From Telluria mixta (GTDB lineage: Bacteria; Pseudomonadota; Gammaproteobacteria; Burkholderiales; Burkholderiaceae_D), in assembly GCF_029223865.1 (NCBI RefSeq), contig NZ_CP119520.1:4402001-4466000 (forward strand): a stretch of 64,000 bases of DNA, in the 5' to 3' direction. This document shows positions 24,779 through 33,516 of this stretch, piece after piece. The position numbers and the translations under genes are program-made. Every line of letters begins with the position of its first letter. The stretch's first letter is position 1. A model generated the notes under the pieces. It was not told where the DNA came from. It saw nothing but the letters and a program-made list of their open reading frames with translations, and ran no database searches.

Positions 24779-26122
24779 ATGAACACAACGACTTACACTC
24801 CGGCAAGCGCAGAACAGCAGACGGCCGGCTCATCCATTCCGCAGCTCTGCCTCAAGATCGCGCGCACCCGCATCGGCATCGTGCCGCTGCCCGTTTACTT
24901 CCTGCTGCTGGCGCTGATCGGCGGCTTCGTGGCCACCGGCAAGGTGCCGAACGATATCTGCGTGTCGATCGCCATTCTCACCGTCGGCGGCTTTTCCTGC
25001 GCCGAGCTGGGCAAGCGCCTGCCGTATTTCCGCAACATCGGCGCGGCCGCCATCTTCGCGACCTTCATCCCGTCGTATCTCGCCTTCAGCAAGCTGCTGC
25101 CGGCGCCCGTGCTGAAGAACGTCGTCGACTTCACCAAGTCCACCAACTTCCTGTACCTGTTCATCTCGTCGATCATCGTCGGCAGCATCCTGAGCATGGA
25201 CCGCAACGTGCTGATCAAGGGCTTCGTGAAGATCTTCGTGCCGCTGGCCATCGGGTCCGTCGTGGCGGGCGCCGTCGGCACCGCGGTCGGCACGCTGCTG
25301 GGCCTGGGCCCGTACCACACGTTCTTCTACCTCGTCGCGCCGATCATGGCGGGCGGCGTCGGCGAGGGCGCGATCCCGCTGTCGATCGGCTACGCGGGCA
25401 TCCTGGGCCAGGAGCAGGGCCATATCTTCGCCGAGGTGCTGCCGCCCGTGATGCTGGGCAGCCTGACGGCGATCCTGTTGTCCGGCATGCTGAATTCGCT
25501 GGGCAAGAAGCGCCCGCACCTGTCCGGCCAGGGCCGCCTGCAGCCGGGCGAGGAAGCCCCGGCGCCGCAGGCCGAAAGCCTGCCGGGCCAGTTCGACATC
25601 GCCAACATCGCCGCCGCGGGCATCACCTCGATCTCGCTGTACATGGTCGGCATGATGTGCTTCCGCCTGTTCGATTTCCCCGCGCCGGTCGCCATGCTGT
25701 TCGTGGCCGTGATGTTCAAGCTGTCACGCCTCGTGTCGCCGCAGCTGCAGCAGAGCTCCTACGTCGTCTATAAATTCTTTTCGACGGCCGTCACGTACCC
25801 GCTGCTGTTCGCCATCGGCGCGTCGATGACGCCGTGGGACAAGCTCGTCTCCGCCTTCAACGTGGTCAACCTCGCCGTCATCGTCTCGACCGTCGCCAGC
25901 CTGATCGCCACCGGCTTCTTCGTCGGCCGCCGCATGAACATGTACCCGATCGAGACCGCGATCATCAACGCCTGCCACAGCGGCCAGGGCGGCACGGGCG
26001 ACGTCGCGATCCTGACGGCGGCCGAGCGCATGCAGCTGATGCCGTTCGCCCAGATCGCCACGCGCATCGGCGGTGCGATCACGGTCACGCTGACCCTGTT
26101 GGCAATGTCGCAACTGCACTAA
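24779..26122 (+). CDS. 2-hydroxycarboxylate transporter (CitS/2HCT family)
   Basis: This 447-residue inner membrane carrier has about 11-12 helices and both re-entrant loop signatures of the 2HCT family: GGVGEGAIPLSIGY in the first half and SGQGGTGDVAILTAAERM, followed by QIATRIGGAITV, in the second. Family members take up citrate, malate or lactate with Na+ or H+. The start (MNTTTYTPASAEQQ) has GAGGAG upstream. A TctC-type binding protein gene follows after 22 bases on the same strand, suggesting a shared role in tricarboxylate uptake; acnB in this window would consume citrate. Confidence 0.94.
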   Translation: MNTTTYTPASAEQQTAGSSIPQLCLKIARTRIGIVPLPVYFLLLALIGGFVATGKVPNDICVSIAILTVGGFSCAELGKRLPYFRNIGAAAIFATFIPSYLAFSKLLPAPVLKNVVDFTKSTNFLYLFISSIIVGSILSMDRNVLIKGFVKIFVPLAIGSVVAGAVGTAVGTLLGLGPYHTFFYLVAPIMAGGVGEGAIPLSIGYAGILGQEQGHIFAEVLPPVMLGSLTAILLSGMLNSLGKKRPHLSGQGRLQPGEEAPAPQAESLPGQFDIANIAAAGITSISLYMVGMMCFRLFDFPAPVAMLFVAVMFKLSRLVSPQLQQSSYVVYKFFSTAVTYPLLFAIGASMTPWDKLVSAFNVVNLAVIVSTVASLIATGFFVGRRMNMYPIETAIINACHSGQGGTGDVAILTAAERMQLMPFAQIATRIGGAITVTLTLLAMSQLH

Positions 26123-26144
26123 GCTGGCCGCCAACGCGAGTATC

Positions 26145-27128
26145 ATGAGCGTCATGAAGTCCCTGTTGCGTTCCTTCCTGTTGTCCCTGCCGCTGCTGGC
26201 CGCGCTGCCCGCTGTTGCTCAACCTTCGGCCGCCGAATGCGTCGTCCCGTCCAAGCCGGGCGGGGCGATGGACCTGACCTGCAAGCTGGCCCAGAAGGCT
26301 CTACAGGCCAAGCCGGATGCGCCGCGGCTGAAGCTGAGTTATCTGCCGGGCGGGATCGGCGCCGTGGCGTGGCACACGATGGTGTCGCAGCGCCGCGCCG
26401 AGCCGGACACGCTCGTCGCATTTTCCGGCGGGTCGCTGCTGAACCTCGCGCAGGGCAAGTTCGGCAAGGCGAGCCCGGACGACGTGCGCTGGGTGGCGGC
26501 GCTTGGCGTCGACTACGGCGTGATCGCCGTGCCGGCCGACTCCCCGTACCGTTCGCTGCGCGACCTGATGGACGCGCTGCGGCGCGACCCGGAAAAGATC
26601 GTGATCGGCATGTCCGGCACGATCGGCAGCCAGGACTGGATGAAGATGGCGCTGCTGGCCCGCCAGGCCGGTCTCGATCCGCGCCAGCTGCGCTTCGTCG
26701 CGCTGGAAGGGGGCGGCGAGGAATTCGTCGCGATGCAGGCCGGCTACGTGCAGGTCGTGTCGAGCGACGTGTCGGAAACCGCCCTCTATACGGCGTCGGG
26801 CAAGGTGCGCGTGCTGGCCGTGCTGTCCGATAAACGCCTGACGGGTGCGATGGCGGGCGTGCCCACGGCGCGCGAGCAGGGCTACGATCTCGTGTGGCCG
26901 CTGATCCGCGGCATCCTGATGGGGCCGGACGTGTCCGATGCGGATTACCGCCGCTGGGTGCAAGCGTTCGACCGCATCGAATCCGCGCCGGAATTCGCGC
27001 AGATGCGCGCGCAGATCGGCCTGTATCCGTTGACGCTGACGGGCGACGCGCTGACCCGCTACATCCGCCAGGCCGTCGCCGACTACAAGCGCCAGGCGCG
27101 GCAGTTCAATCTCGTGCGCGAGCACTAG
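26145..27128 (+). CDS. Bug/TctC-family tricarboxylate-binding protein
   Basis: The 327-residue protein has a signal peptide (LLRSFLLSLPLLAALPAVAQ) and the Bug fold of periplasmic solute-binding proteins: ECVVPSKPGGAMDLTCKLAQ near the N-terminus, SYLPGGIGAVAW and GTIGSQDWMKMA loops, and VRVLAVLSDKRL later. In TctABC systems such proteins present citrate-like ligands to TctAB, and in Bordetella BctC also signals to a two-component system. Here the partner upstream is a 2HCT carrier instead of TctAB, so it may be a sensor or an orphan. ATG 26154 is an alternative start. Its last 23 bases overlap the convergent DJ-1/PfpI gene. Confidence 0.92.
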   Translation: MSVMKSLLRSFLLSLPLLAALPAVAQPSAAECVVPSKPGGAMDLTCKLAQKALQAKPDAPRLKLSYLPGGIGAVAWHTMVSQRRAEPDTLVAFSGGSLLNLAQGKFGKASPDDVRWVAALGVDYGVIAVPADSPYRSLRDLMDALRRDPEKIVIGMSGTIGSQDWMKMALLARQAGLDPRQLRFVALEGGGEEFVAMQAGYVQVVSSDVSETALYTASGKVRVLAVLSDKRLTGAMAGVPTAREQGYDLVWPLIRGILMGPDVSDADYRRWVQAFDRIESAPEFAQMRAQIGLYPLTLTGDALTRYIRQAVADYKRQARQFNLVREH

Positions 27129-27876
27129 CAGCGTCCGCCGGCACCTCCGCGGTCGGCACCTTGTGCCGCACGCGCTGCGCGGCCACGACCCCGACACCCA
27201 GCAGCGCGAGGCTCAGCATCGTGCCGAACGATGGCGCCGCGAGCCAGCGCAGCGACTGGTTCGGCTGTTCCAGCGGCTTGTCCTGCGCCGGGTCCGATTG
27301 CGCCTCCGCCGAGTTCGCTTGCGTCGCAGGCTCGCCCGCGAAGAATGGCACGAGCGCCTGCACGAACGCGGCGAGGTCTTGCGTGCCCCGGCACGACAGC
27401 ACGTGCGCGTCGCGCACCACGTCCTGGTTCAGCCAGGTCGCGCCCGCGTTGACGACGTCGTCGCGGATGCCGGGCCACGACGTCAGCGTGCGCCGCGGCG
27501 CGAGTCCGGCCGACACGAGGATCAATGGCGCCTGGGACAGCAGGGCGATGGGCTTGCCCGCCGTGTCGAACTGCCGCACGAAGGCCCGCACCTGGGCGGA
27601 CTGGCGCAGGCTGTCGGGGCTGATGTAGCCGCCGGGGATCAGCAGGCCGTCGTAGTCGGCGGCCTGGGCGTCGTCGATCGTCTGGTCGACGCGCGCGAGA
27701 TCGCCGGGCTGGTGCATGTGCATGGCGCGGATCCGCCCGCGCCGCAGCGAGATCAATGTCACGTCGGCGCCGCCGTCGGCGAGTGCCGCGAGCGGCGTCT
27801 TGAGTTCCGCCTGTTCGAATCCGTCGGCGGCCAGGACCGCGATGCGTTTTCCGGCAAGTGGCTTAAAGGTGTTCAT
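27106..27876 (-). CDS. DJ-1/PfpI-family protein lacking the nucleophile, with C-terminal helix
   Basis: Residues 8-180 follow the DJ-1/PfpI fold (KRIAVLAADGFEQAELKTPL, YDGLLIPGGY, LAPRRTLTSWPGIRDDVVNAGA). The nucleophile elbow that normally reads AICHGP is ALLSQAP: Cys is Ser and the next His is Gln, so peptidase or glyoxalase activity is unlikely. An added linker and a single membrane helix (GTMLSLALLGVGVVAAQ) near the C-terminus would tether it to the inner membrane. The catalytic Glu of the family (residue in DGFEQAEL) is kept. A binding or structural role is inferred. Start ATG 27876; length 256 against about 170-190 for the family. Confidence 0.85.
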   Translation of the reverse strand: MNTFKPLAGKRIAVLAADGFEQAELKTPLAALADGGADVTLISLRRGRIRAMHMHQPGDLARVDQTIDDAQAADYDGLLIPGGYISPDSLRQSAQVRAFVRQFDTAGKPIALLSQAPLILVSAGLAPRRTLTSWPGIRDDVVNAGATWLNQDVVRDAHVLSCRGTQDLAAFVQALVPFFAGEPATQANSAEAQSDPAQDKPLEQPNQSLRWLAAPSFGTMLSLALLGVGVVAAQRVRHKVPTAEVPADAASARARD

Positions 27877-27927
27877 GATCGCGTTTCCGCGCCAGGGTCA
27901 TGAATCACAGAGCGGATCGGGACGTGT

Positions 27928-30099
27928 TTAGTTCCATTCGGCGTCCACGGTTTTTGAAGTGGATCGATGCACTGTCCGCCCGAGTGCGGTATCGATCGCG
28001 CCATGGCACAGCGCCACCTGCGCCGCATCCTGTTGCAGCAGGCGTAGACGGCGTTGCAGCGGTGCCCAGCCGGGCCAGGCCGTGCTGCCGTGCGGCGCCG
28101 CCGGTTCCGCCTGCGTGGCGGCCCCGAGCGTGCTGCGCAGCCGGGCGAACGCGTGCTCGAGCGCGGCCTCGACTTCCGCGCGCGGGAGGTTGTCCGCGTA
28201 ACGCTGCAGCAACAGGCGCAGCGCGGCCATGTGCGCCATCAGCAGGTAATTCTGCACCGTGAAGCGGTTCAGCTCGGCCGGCGCGCGCTGCTGGGACTGC
28301 GGTTCGTCGAGCATGCGGCCCAGCGCGGCGCTGAGGTTCGCGAGGGCGTCCATGAAGCGCTTGCGCTGGATCCGGTAGCGGGCATCGTCGACCGCGCGTC
28401 CCAGCAGCAGGTCGGCGGCGGCGTCGATGTAGCCGCGGTTGGCGTCGGTCACGGCGTCCACCAGCTCCGGCAGGTTCTGGTGTTCCCAGTTCGGCAGCAC
28501 ATAGCTGAAGAACGACGCGATCAGCGCGCCGAGCAGCGTATCGAGCAGGCGTTGCTCGATGGCGCCCGCGAAGTGCGGCACCGTGAGGCCGATCAGCAGC
28601 AGGGCCTGCACGCTGGCGGCGATCGCCGTGTAGCGGTATTTGATCGACAGGAAGGTCGGCCCGGCGGCGGTCGCGACGAACAGGAAGCCGATCAATGCGG
28701 CCGGCGCATGGACGAACCGGAGGATCACGGCCGTGAGCACGCAGCCGATCAGCGTGCCGATCAGGCGGTCGGCGCGGCGCTGGCGGGTCATGCTGAAGGT
28801 CGGCTTGAGGATCACGGCGATCGTCAGCGCCGTCCAGTAGCCGTGCGACGTGTAGGGCAGCCATTCGGACGACAACAGCCCCACCGAGATCGCCATCGCC
28901 ACGCGCAGCGCAAACCGGAACGTGGGCGACGTCCAGCGCAGGTTGGCGACCAGGATGCCGAGGTTGTAGCGCTGCTGGGTGAGGAAGGGCGTCAGGTCGC
29001 TGCCCGGCGCCATCGGGAGTGTCCCGCCGGCCGTCGCGCTGGCGGCGTGCAGGCGCGCGATCATCGCGATCATGTCGCGGATCTTGTTGGACGTGGCGCG
29101 CAGCACGGCCTGCGCATTGACCTCGTCGCTGTCGGCCGGGGGCAGGGCACGCAGGGCCGCATCGAGCGCGGCCAGCTCGTCGCGGTAGTCGATGGCGGCG
29201 TACGACGGCCGGTTGCGCGTCATGGCATACGCCACCGATTCGATGTCGCGCGCCGCCTTGCCGATCAGGTCGCCCAGCAGCGGCAGCACGGGGCCGCCGG
29301 CAAAATGCTGGCGCAGCAGCGCGTAATCGGTGTGCGTGGACAGCACCAGTTCGTACAGGTCGAACATGGCGTAATGCACGCGTACGAGGACGGCCTCGTC
29401 GTCCCTGGGCTTGCCGCGCAGGACCAGGTCGCGCGACGCCTGCTGGCGCTCGGCCAGCACGCTTTGCTGGCGCACGAGCTTTTCCATTTGCGCGGGCAGC
29501 GGATAGTCCAAGTCGTAGCAGCCCGCCTTGATGCCGGTATAGGCCGCCAGTTCGTACAGCGCTTCGGCCAGCACCTGTTGCTTCAGGCGCCGCCGCAGCC
29601 GCCAGACGACGATCATCGCATACGTCATGTAGCCGGCCCCGCCCGCGAAGAACAGGGCAGCGTGGCGCAGCGCCTGCAGCGGCGTGGCGGCGTCGTCGCT
29701 CGACAGCATCATCACGAACAGGGCGACGAACTGCAGGGGCATCGCCTTGCGGCCGTACACCGTCATCATGCTGGCGAGGAAGGAGACGAGCACGATGACG
29801 GTACGCAGCAGCCATTGCACGGGAGAACACAGGCTGACCAGCAGCGCCACCAGCGAGCACGTCAGCACGCCGGCCAGCATCTCGTTGAACTTGTGACGCA
29901 GCGGGCTGGGCAGATCCATCAGGCTCGTGCACAGCGCGCCCATCGCCACCGCCATCGCGGTCGGCAGGTCGGCGACGGCGTACGTCAGGAACGTCAGGCC
30001 GACGACGCCCGTGGCGATGCGCAGGCCGGTGTAAAAGTAGTGACTGAAGAAGAGCGTGCGCGGCGCGAGGGCGTAATGCATGGGTGGGCGCGTCAGCAA
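27928..30099 (-). CDS. FUSC-family inner membrane protein (YccS/AaeB-like)
   Basis: The 723-residue protein has two blocks of about five to six membrane helices, residues 20-170 and 395-540, each followed by a large helical cytoplasmic region. This repeated plan, with motifs such as ALTIAVILKPTFSMTRQRRADRLIGTLIG read in parts (KPTFS, R..DR..GT..G), is that of FUSC proteins, including YccS and the aromatic acid exporter AaeB. There is no membrane-fusion protein next to it, so it is more likely YccS-like than part of a tripartite pump. The start could be Met at 30099 or 30081. It is separated from the haloperoxidase-like gene, on the same strand, by 27 bases. Confidence 0.9.
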   Translation of the reverse strand: MLTRPPMHYALAPRTLFFSHYFYTGLRIATGVVGLTFLTYAVADLPTAMAVAMGALCTSLMDLPSPLRHKFNEMLAGVLTCSLVALLVSLCSPVQWLLRTVIVLVSFLASMMTVYGRKAMPLQFVALFVMMLSSDDAATPLQALRHAALFFAGGAGYMTYAMIVVWRLRRRLKQQVLAEALYELAAYTGIKAGCYDLDYPLPAQMEKLVRQQSVLAERQQASRDLVLRGKPRDDEAVLVRVHYAMFDLYELVLSTHTDYALLRQHFAGGPVLPLLGDLIGKAARDIESVAYAMTRNRPSYAAIDYRDELAALDAALRALPPADSDEVNAQAVLRATSNKIRDMIAMIARLHAASATAGGTLPMAPGSDLTPFLTQQRYNLGILVANLRWTSPTFRFALRVAMAISVGLLSSEWLPYTSHGYWTALTIAVILKPTFSMTRQRRADRLIGTLIGCVLTAVILRFVHAPAALIGFLFVATAAGPTFLSIKYRYTAIAASVQALLLIGLTVPHFAGAIEQRLLDTLLGALIASFFSYVLPNWEHQNLPELVDAVTDANRGYIDAAADLLLGRAVDDARYRIQRKRFMDALANLSAALGRMLDEPQSQQRAPAELNRFTVQNYLLMAHMAALRLLLQRYADNLPRAEVEAALEHAFARLRSTLGAATQAEPAAPHGSTAWPGWAPLQRRLRLLQQDAAQVALCHGAIDTALGRTVHRSTSKTVDAEWN

Positions 30100-30126
30100 T
30101 GGACGAGTCCATTATAGCGGCGCCCA

Positions 30127-31629
30127 TCAGGCCTGTCCCATCCAGTAGCGCTGCGCCTTGTTGAACACGAGCGCACCGACCTTGCGCCCCAGGTCCTTGC
30201 CGGCCACGTTCGCATTGTCGAAGTGAATCCCGCCATAGACGCGCGACAGGCCGGCTTCGTCCGCCGCGGCGCTGAACGTCGCCCAGTTCAGCGTCACGTC
30301 GCTGGACGGCAGGGCGGGTTCGATGGCCATCGAGTGCGCCGGTTTCGTGTAGCTGCTGCCGAACGCGTCGCTGCCGGTGAAGCGGCGCAGCACTTCCGCC
30401 GCGGCCGCGCTGAACGTGCTGTGGCCGGACACGTGTTCGGGGAAGGGCGGTGTGGGGAACGTGGCGGGCTGGTAGGGGACCCACGTCTCGCCCGCGATCT
30501 GGCGCAAGCCGCCGGCCACGCCCAGCGGGCCGTAGCCCGTGATCGTCTTCCCCTGCATCAGGTAGCGGACCGCCGTGATCGGGCGCTCCGAGTCGTACGC
30601 GCGCTTCGCGTCCCACGCGGCGATCGCCGCGTCGGACAGCGCATTGGCCAGCGCGAAGAACAGCAGCACGTCCTGGTCGTCCGAGTTGCCGTCGCGTGTG
30701 GAGACGGATTGCGCGAGCAGGCACCAGTGCCCCGGCGGCAGTTCCGATGCCGGGCCGTCGGCCCAGTATTCGGCGATCACCTTCTGGCGCTCCGTGAGCG
30801 CCGCCTGCACGTCGACGATGTGCTGCGCCTGCGCGGCATACTCGGGTGTGCCCGCGGCGGCGGGCGGGCCGGGACGGTACTGGTCGGCCGATGCCAGCGC
30901 GAACGGCGTCATGTTTCCCCAGCAGGCCGCGAGGTAGACAGGCGTCACGACGGCGCCGGATGCGTTCGTATAGGTGAGCGGTTGCCAGTTTCCTGGTGCG
31001 GGCATGGCGGCGACCGGTGTCGGCTGGGCCACGACCAGCGGTGGATTCTGCGACACGTACCCCGTGTAGTCCGCGTACGGCACGCCGCCGGGCGTCAGGT
31101 TGCCCAGCTGGTTCGAGCCATCCTTGTGGCAATAGTCGAGCATGGCCGCGGCCAGCGCCTGGCCGATGCCCTGGGGCGATGCGAGATCGGTCTGGTTCGC
31201 GAGGTCGTAGCCAAGGCTCGCCATATAGCTGTCGAACAGGGCTTTCTGCGTCGGGAACTGGTCGAGCAGCACGCGGTAGGCGGCATGGCTCATCGCCATC
31301 GTCTTGTTGTCGGCCACCTGTTCGGACTCTGGCCGTCGCACCCTGGGACCATGCGGCGTCTGCACGGCCACCGGGCTGTACGCGGCCCACGCGTTGTACA
31401 TGCTCGTATGCATCACCGCGAGGGAACGCGCGGCCATCGGCGGGCCCGGCTTCGCATTGCGGATGGCTTGCAGCGCGGTCTGGTTCCAGCCGACCACGGC
31501 CTTGAATTGCGGCGGCTGGGCCGCAGGTTGGGCCGCAGACTGGGGCGCGGTGTCGCCACCGCCGCAGGCCGCGAGCGCGTTGCCGAGTGCCAGCGCGCTG
31601 CCCACCCTCAGAAAGGTACGTCGCTCCAT
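30127..31629 (-). CDS. Vanadium-dependent haloperoxidase-like (PAP2 superfamily) exported protein
   Basis: ATG 31627-31629 follows GGGGGAA and gives 500 residues. The N-terminus combines a Tat-type ERRTFLR with a lipobox (ALAAC, Cys22), so a Tat-exported lipoprotein is likely. The PAP2/haloperoxidase core is seen in PITAVR, FPTPPFPEHVSGHSTFSAAAAEVL (parts PxxPEHxSGHS) and SRVYGGIHFDNANVAG, carrying the vanadate/phosphate-binding Arg, Ser-Gly-His and Arg-His residues. Family members oxidise halides with peroxide or act as phosphatases; which applies here is not clear. It lies downstream of an ECF sigma factor gene on the same strand (100-base gap), which may control it. Confidence 0.87.
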   Translation of the reverse strand: MERRTFLRVGSALALGNALAACGGGDTAPQSAAQPAAQPPQFKAVVGWNQTALQAIRNAKPGPPMAARSLAVMHTSMYNAWAAYSPVAVQTPHGPRVRRPESEQVADNKTMAMSHAAYRVLLDQFPTQKALFDSYMASLGYDLANQTDLASPQGIGQALAAAMLDYCHKDGSNQLGNLTPGGVPYADYTGYVSQNPPLVVAQPTPVAAMPAPGNWQPLTYTNASGAVVTPVYLAACWGNMTPFALASADQYRPGPPAAAGTPEYAAQAQHIVDVQAALTERQKVIAEYWADGPASELPPGHWCLLAQSVSTRDGNSDDQDVLLFFALANALSDAAIAAWDAKRAYDSERPITAVRYLMQGKTITGYGPLGVAGGLRQIAGETWVPYQPATFPTPPFPEHVSGHSTFSAAAAEVLRRFTGSDAFGSSYTKPAHSMAIEPALPSSDVTLNWATFSAAADEAGLSRVYGGIHFDNANVAGKDLGRKVGALVFNKAQRYWMGQA

Positions 31630-31729
31630 GTCATTCCCCCGTATGCAGCACGCATCCAGTATCGAATGGATGAGCGGAACGGAATTGCGGGAACTCAAGC
31701 GTACAAAGACGCGTCCTTGCGCAGCGTCG

Positions 31730-32386
31730 TTACGCGGCCAGCATAAGGTAGTACGTCGCATCGTTGGCGCTGGCGCGCACGGCCATCGGCTGCGTTTCCG
31801 TCAGCAGGTTCACCATCGCCGGCACGTCGAGACCGTCGAGCGCGGCATGGAAGCGGCGGATGAGCTCGCGGCACAGTTTGTCGTCCGGCGGCGTGTCGCC
31901 ATCGGGCGCGCGCAGGCGGCGCCGCGCGCGCGACAGGTGCTGGCGGGCGTTCGCCGGTGTCGTACCGAGCGCGGCCGCGATGTCGGCGTGGCCGCATTCG
32001 AACACGTCGAACAGGACCAGCGCCAGCCGCTCGGACGGCGACAGCCGGGCGAACATCCGGGCCAGCGCGTCGCCGACGTCCGCGCGCCGCAGCAGCGCCT
32101 CGTCGGGCAGGGCGGGCGGGGCGGCGGGCACGAGTTCCATGGCGGCGTGCGCGGCTTGTACCTCGCGCGCGCGCCGGCGCAGGCGGTCGATCGACTGGTG
32201 CTGCACGACGGTCGTCAGCCAGGCCGCGGGCGTCGCCAGTGCGTCCCGGTCCGCGGCCTGCCATTTCAGGAAGCAATCCTGCACGACATCCTCGGCGTCG
32301 GCCGCGCTGCCGACGATGCGCAGGCTGAGCGCGACGAGGCGCGGACGCAGTTGTTCGAACACGTCGATGGCGGTGGTGCAGGGCAT
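31730..32386 (-). CDS. ECF-type RNA polymerase sigma factor
   Basis: The 218-residue product has sigma-2 (RPRLVALSLRIVGSAADAEDVVQDCFLKW, read in parts) and sigma-4 (RLSPSERLALVLFDVFECGHADIAAALGTTPANARQHLSRARRRL, read in parts). About 45 extra residues follow sigma-4, a short C-terminal extension as in ECF41/SigJ-like factors, but too short for a full SnoaL domain. The start is set at ATG 32384-32386 since GAGGAG lies six bases before it and abuts an earlier ATG. No anti-sigma gene is adjacent; regulation may run through the extension. The probable target is the haloperoxidase-like gene downstream. Confidence 0.88.
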   Translation of the reverse strand: MPCTTAIDVFEQLRPRLVALSLRIVGSAADAEDVVQDCFLKWQAADRDALATPAAWLTTVVQHQSIDRLRRRAREVQAAHAAMELVPAAPPALPDEALLRRADVGDALARMFARLSPSERLALVLFDVFECGHADIAAALGTTPANARQHLSRARRRLRAPDGDTPPDDKLCRELIRRFHAALDGLDVPAMVNLLTETQPMAVRASANDATYYLMLAA

Positions 32387-32528
32387 GTGCATCTCCTCGC
32401 TGGGTAGTGGTACCGCTTGACGCGCGGCGCGGCCCGGATGTGACACGCCGCCGGTTTATTTTTTACGCCGTCACACGGCGCCCGGCCGCAAGCGTCATGG
32501 GGCACCTTCCACCATCGAAAGGACCACC

Positions 32529-33119
32529 ATGAATTTCGTGCCCACCGTCATCGAACAGACCGGCCGCGGCGAACGCGCCTTCGACATCTATTCCTGCCTG
32601 CTGAAGGAAAGAGTCATCTTCCTCGTCGGCGAGGTAACGGAACAGTCGGCCAACCTGATCGTCGCGCAGCTGCTGTTCCTCGAATCGGACAATCCCGACA
32701 AGGACATCTCACTGTACATCAACTCGCCCGGCGGGTCCGTGTACGCGGGCATGGCCGTGTACGACACGATGCAATTCGTCCGGCCCGACGTGTCGACGCT
32801 GTGCACGGGCTTTGCCGCCAGCATGGGCTCGTTCCTGCTGGCGGCGGGCGCACGCGGCAAGCGCTATGCGCTGCCGAATGCCCGTATCATGATCCACCAG
32901 CCGCACGGCGGATCGCAGGGCGTGGCGGCCGACATCGACATCCAGGCGCGCGAGATGCTGTACCAGCGCCACCGCCTGAACACGATCCTCGCGGAACGCA
33001 CGGGGCAGACCCTGGCGCGGATCGAGAAGGACACCGACCGCGACCGCTACATGTCCGCCGCCGAGGGCGTGGAATACGGGCTCATCGACCGGGTGCTGGA
33101 CGCGCGCAGCGTCGGGTGA
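32529..33119 (+). CDS. clpP: ATP-dependent Clp protease proteolytic subunit (stand-alone ClpP)
   Basis: The 196-residue protein keeps the ClpP catalytic triad: Ser98 in GFAASMGS, His123 in IMIHQPHGG and Asp172 in [10 protein letters not shown]. The N-terminal loop region ([22 protein letters not shown]) and length are normal. It normally forms a tetradecamer fed by ClpX or ClpA. In betaproteobacteria the housekeeping clpP is flanked by tig and clpX; here the neighbours are a sigma factor and unknown genes, so this is probably a second ClpP paralogue. AAAGGACC precedes the start. It is divergent from the ECF gene over 142 bases. Confidence 0.94.
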   Translation: MNFVPTVIEQTGRGERAFDIYSCLLKERVIFLVGEVTEQSANLIVAQLLFLESDNPDKDISLYINSPGGSVYAGMAVYDTMQFVRPDVSTLCTGFAASMGSFLLAAGARGKRYALPNARIMIHQPHGGSQGVAADIDIQAREMLYQRHRLNTILAERTGQTLARIEKDTDRDRYMSAAEGVEYGLIDRVLDARSVG

Positions 33120-33258
33120 CGTGTCCTGTCGGCCGTTTTTACATGGCCTTGCCGGCGAAAGTAGCAACGGTTTGATTTAGAACAATATTTACACGCTGGC
33201 GCGCTTATTGCAAAAGTCGGGTTGCATTTTTCTTGAATCCACCAAGAGGGAGTGACCA

Positions 33259-33516
33259 ATGGCTTTTACATGGGATGGCCGGTACGTTCTGCGCCGGATC
33301 GACGAAGACGATCCGGCGTATCACCGCGTCTACAAGCACAGCGACCGCCCGGACGACATCACGGATGCCGACAATTATTTTTCGACGGCGCCGGCGCTCG
33401 CGGCGAAAAGCCGGTACGACGCGGAGCGTGTCGCGCCGCCGCCCGCGTGGCAGGTGTCGCTGGCAAACAATCCGACCGTGCCGATGGGTATTTTCGTCTT
33501 GCGGGGCAAGCCATGA
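33259..33516 (+). CDS. Small hypothetical protein, translationally coupled to a lipoprotein gene
   Basis: The 85-residue soluble protein (MAFTWDGRYVLRRIDEDDPA...) starts behind AGAGGGAGTG. It is rich in Asp, Arg and Tyr with a proline stretch (APPPAWQVS) and no motif known to me. Its stop overlaps the next start as ATGA (33513-33516), so both proteins are probably made in a fixed ratio. There is no signal peptide, while the partner is a lipoprotein. The pair has 139 bases to the upstream clpP and its own AT-rich leader (33140-33240). Confidence 0.72.
   Translation: MAFTWDGRYVLRRIDEDDPAYHRVYKHSDRPDDITDADNYFSTAPALAAKSRYDAERVAPPPAWQVSLANNPTVPMGIFVLRGKP

Noticed and set aside
27905..31390. 1161-codon open frame on the minus strand
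   Set aside because: Out-of-frame reading through the FUSC and haloperoxidase genes with low-complexity Arg-rich translation.
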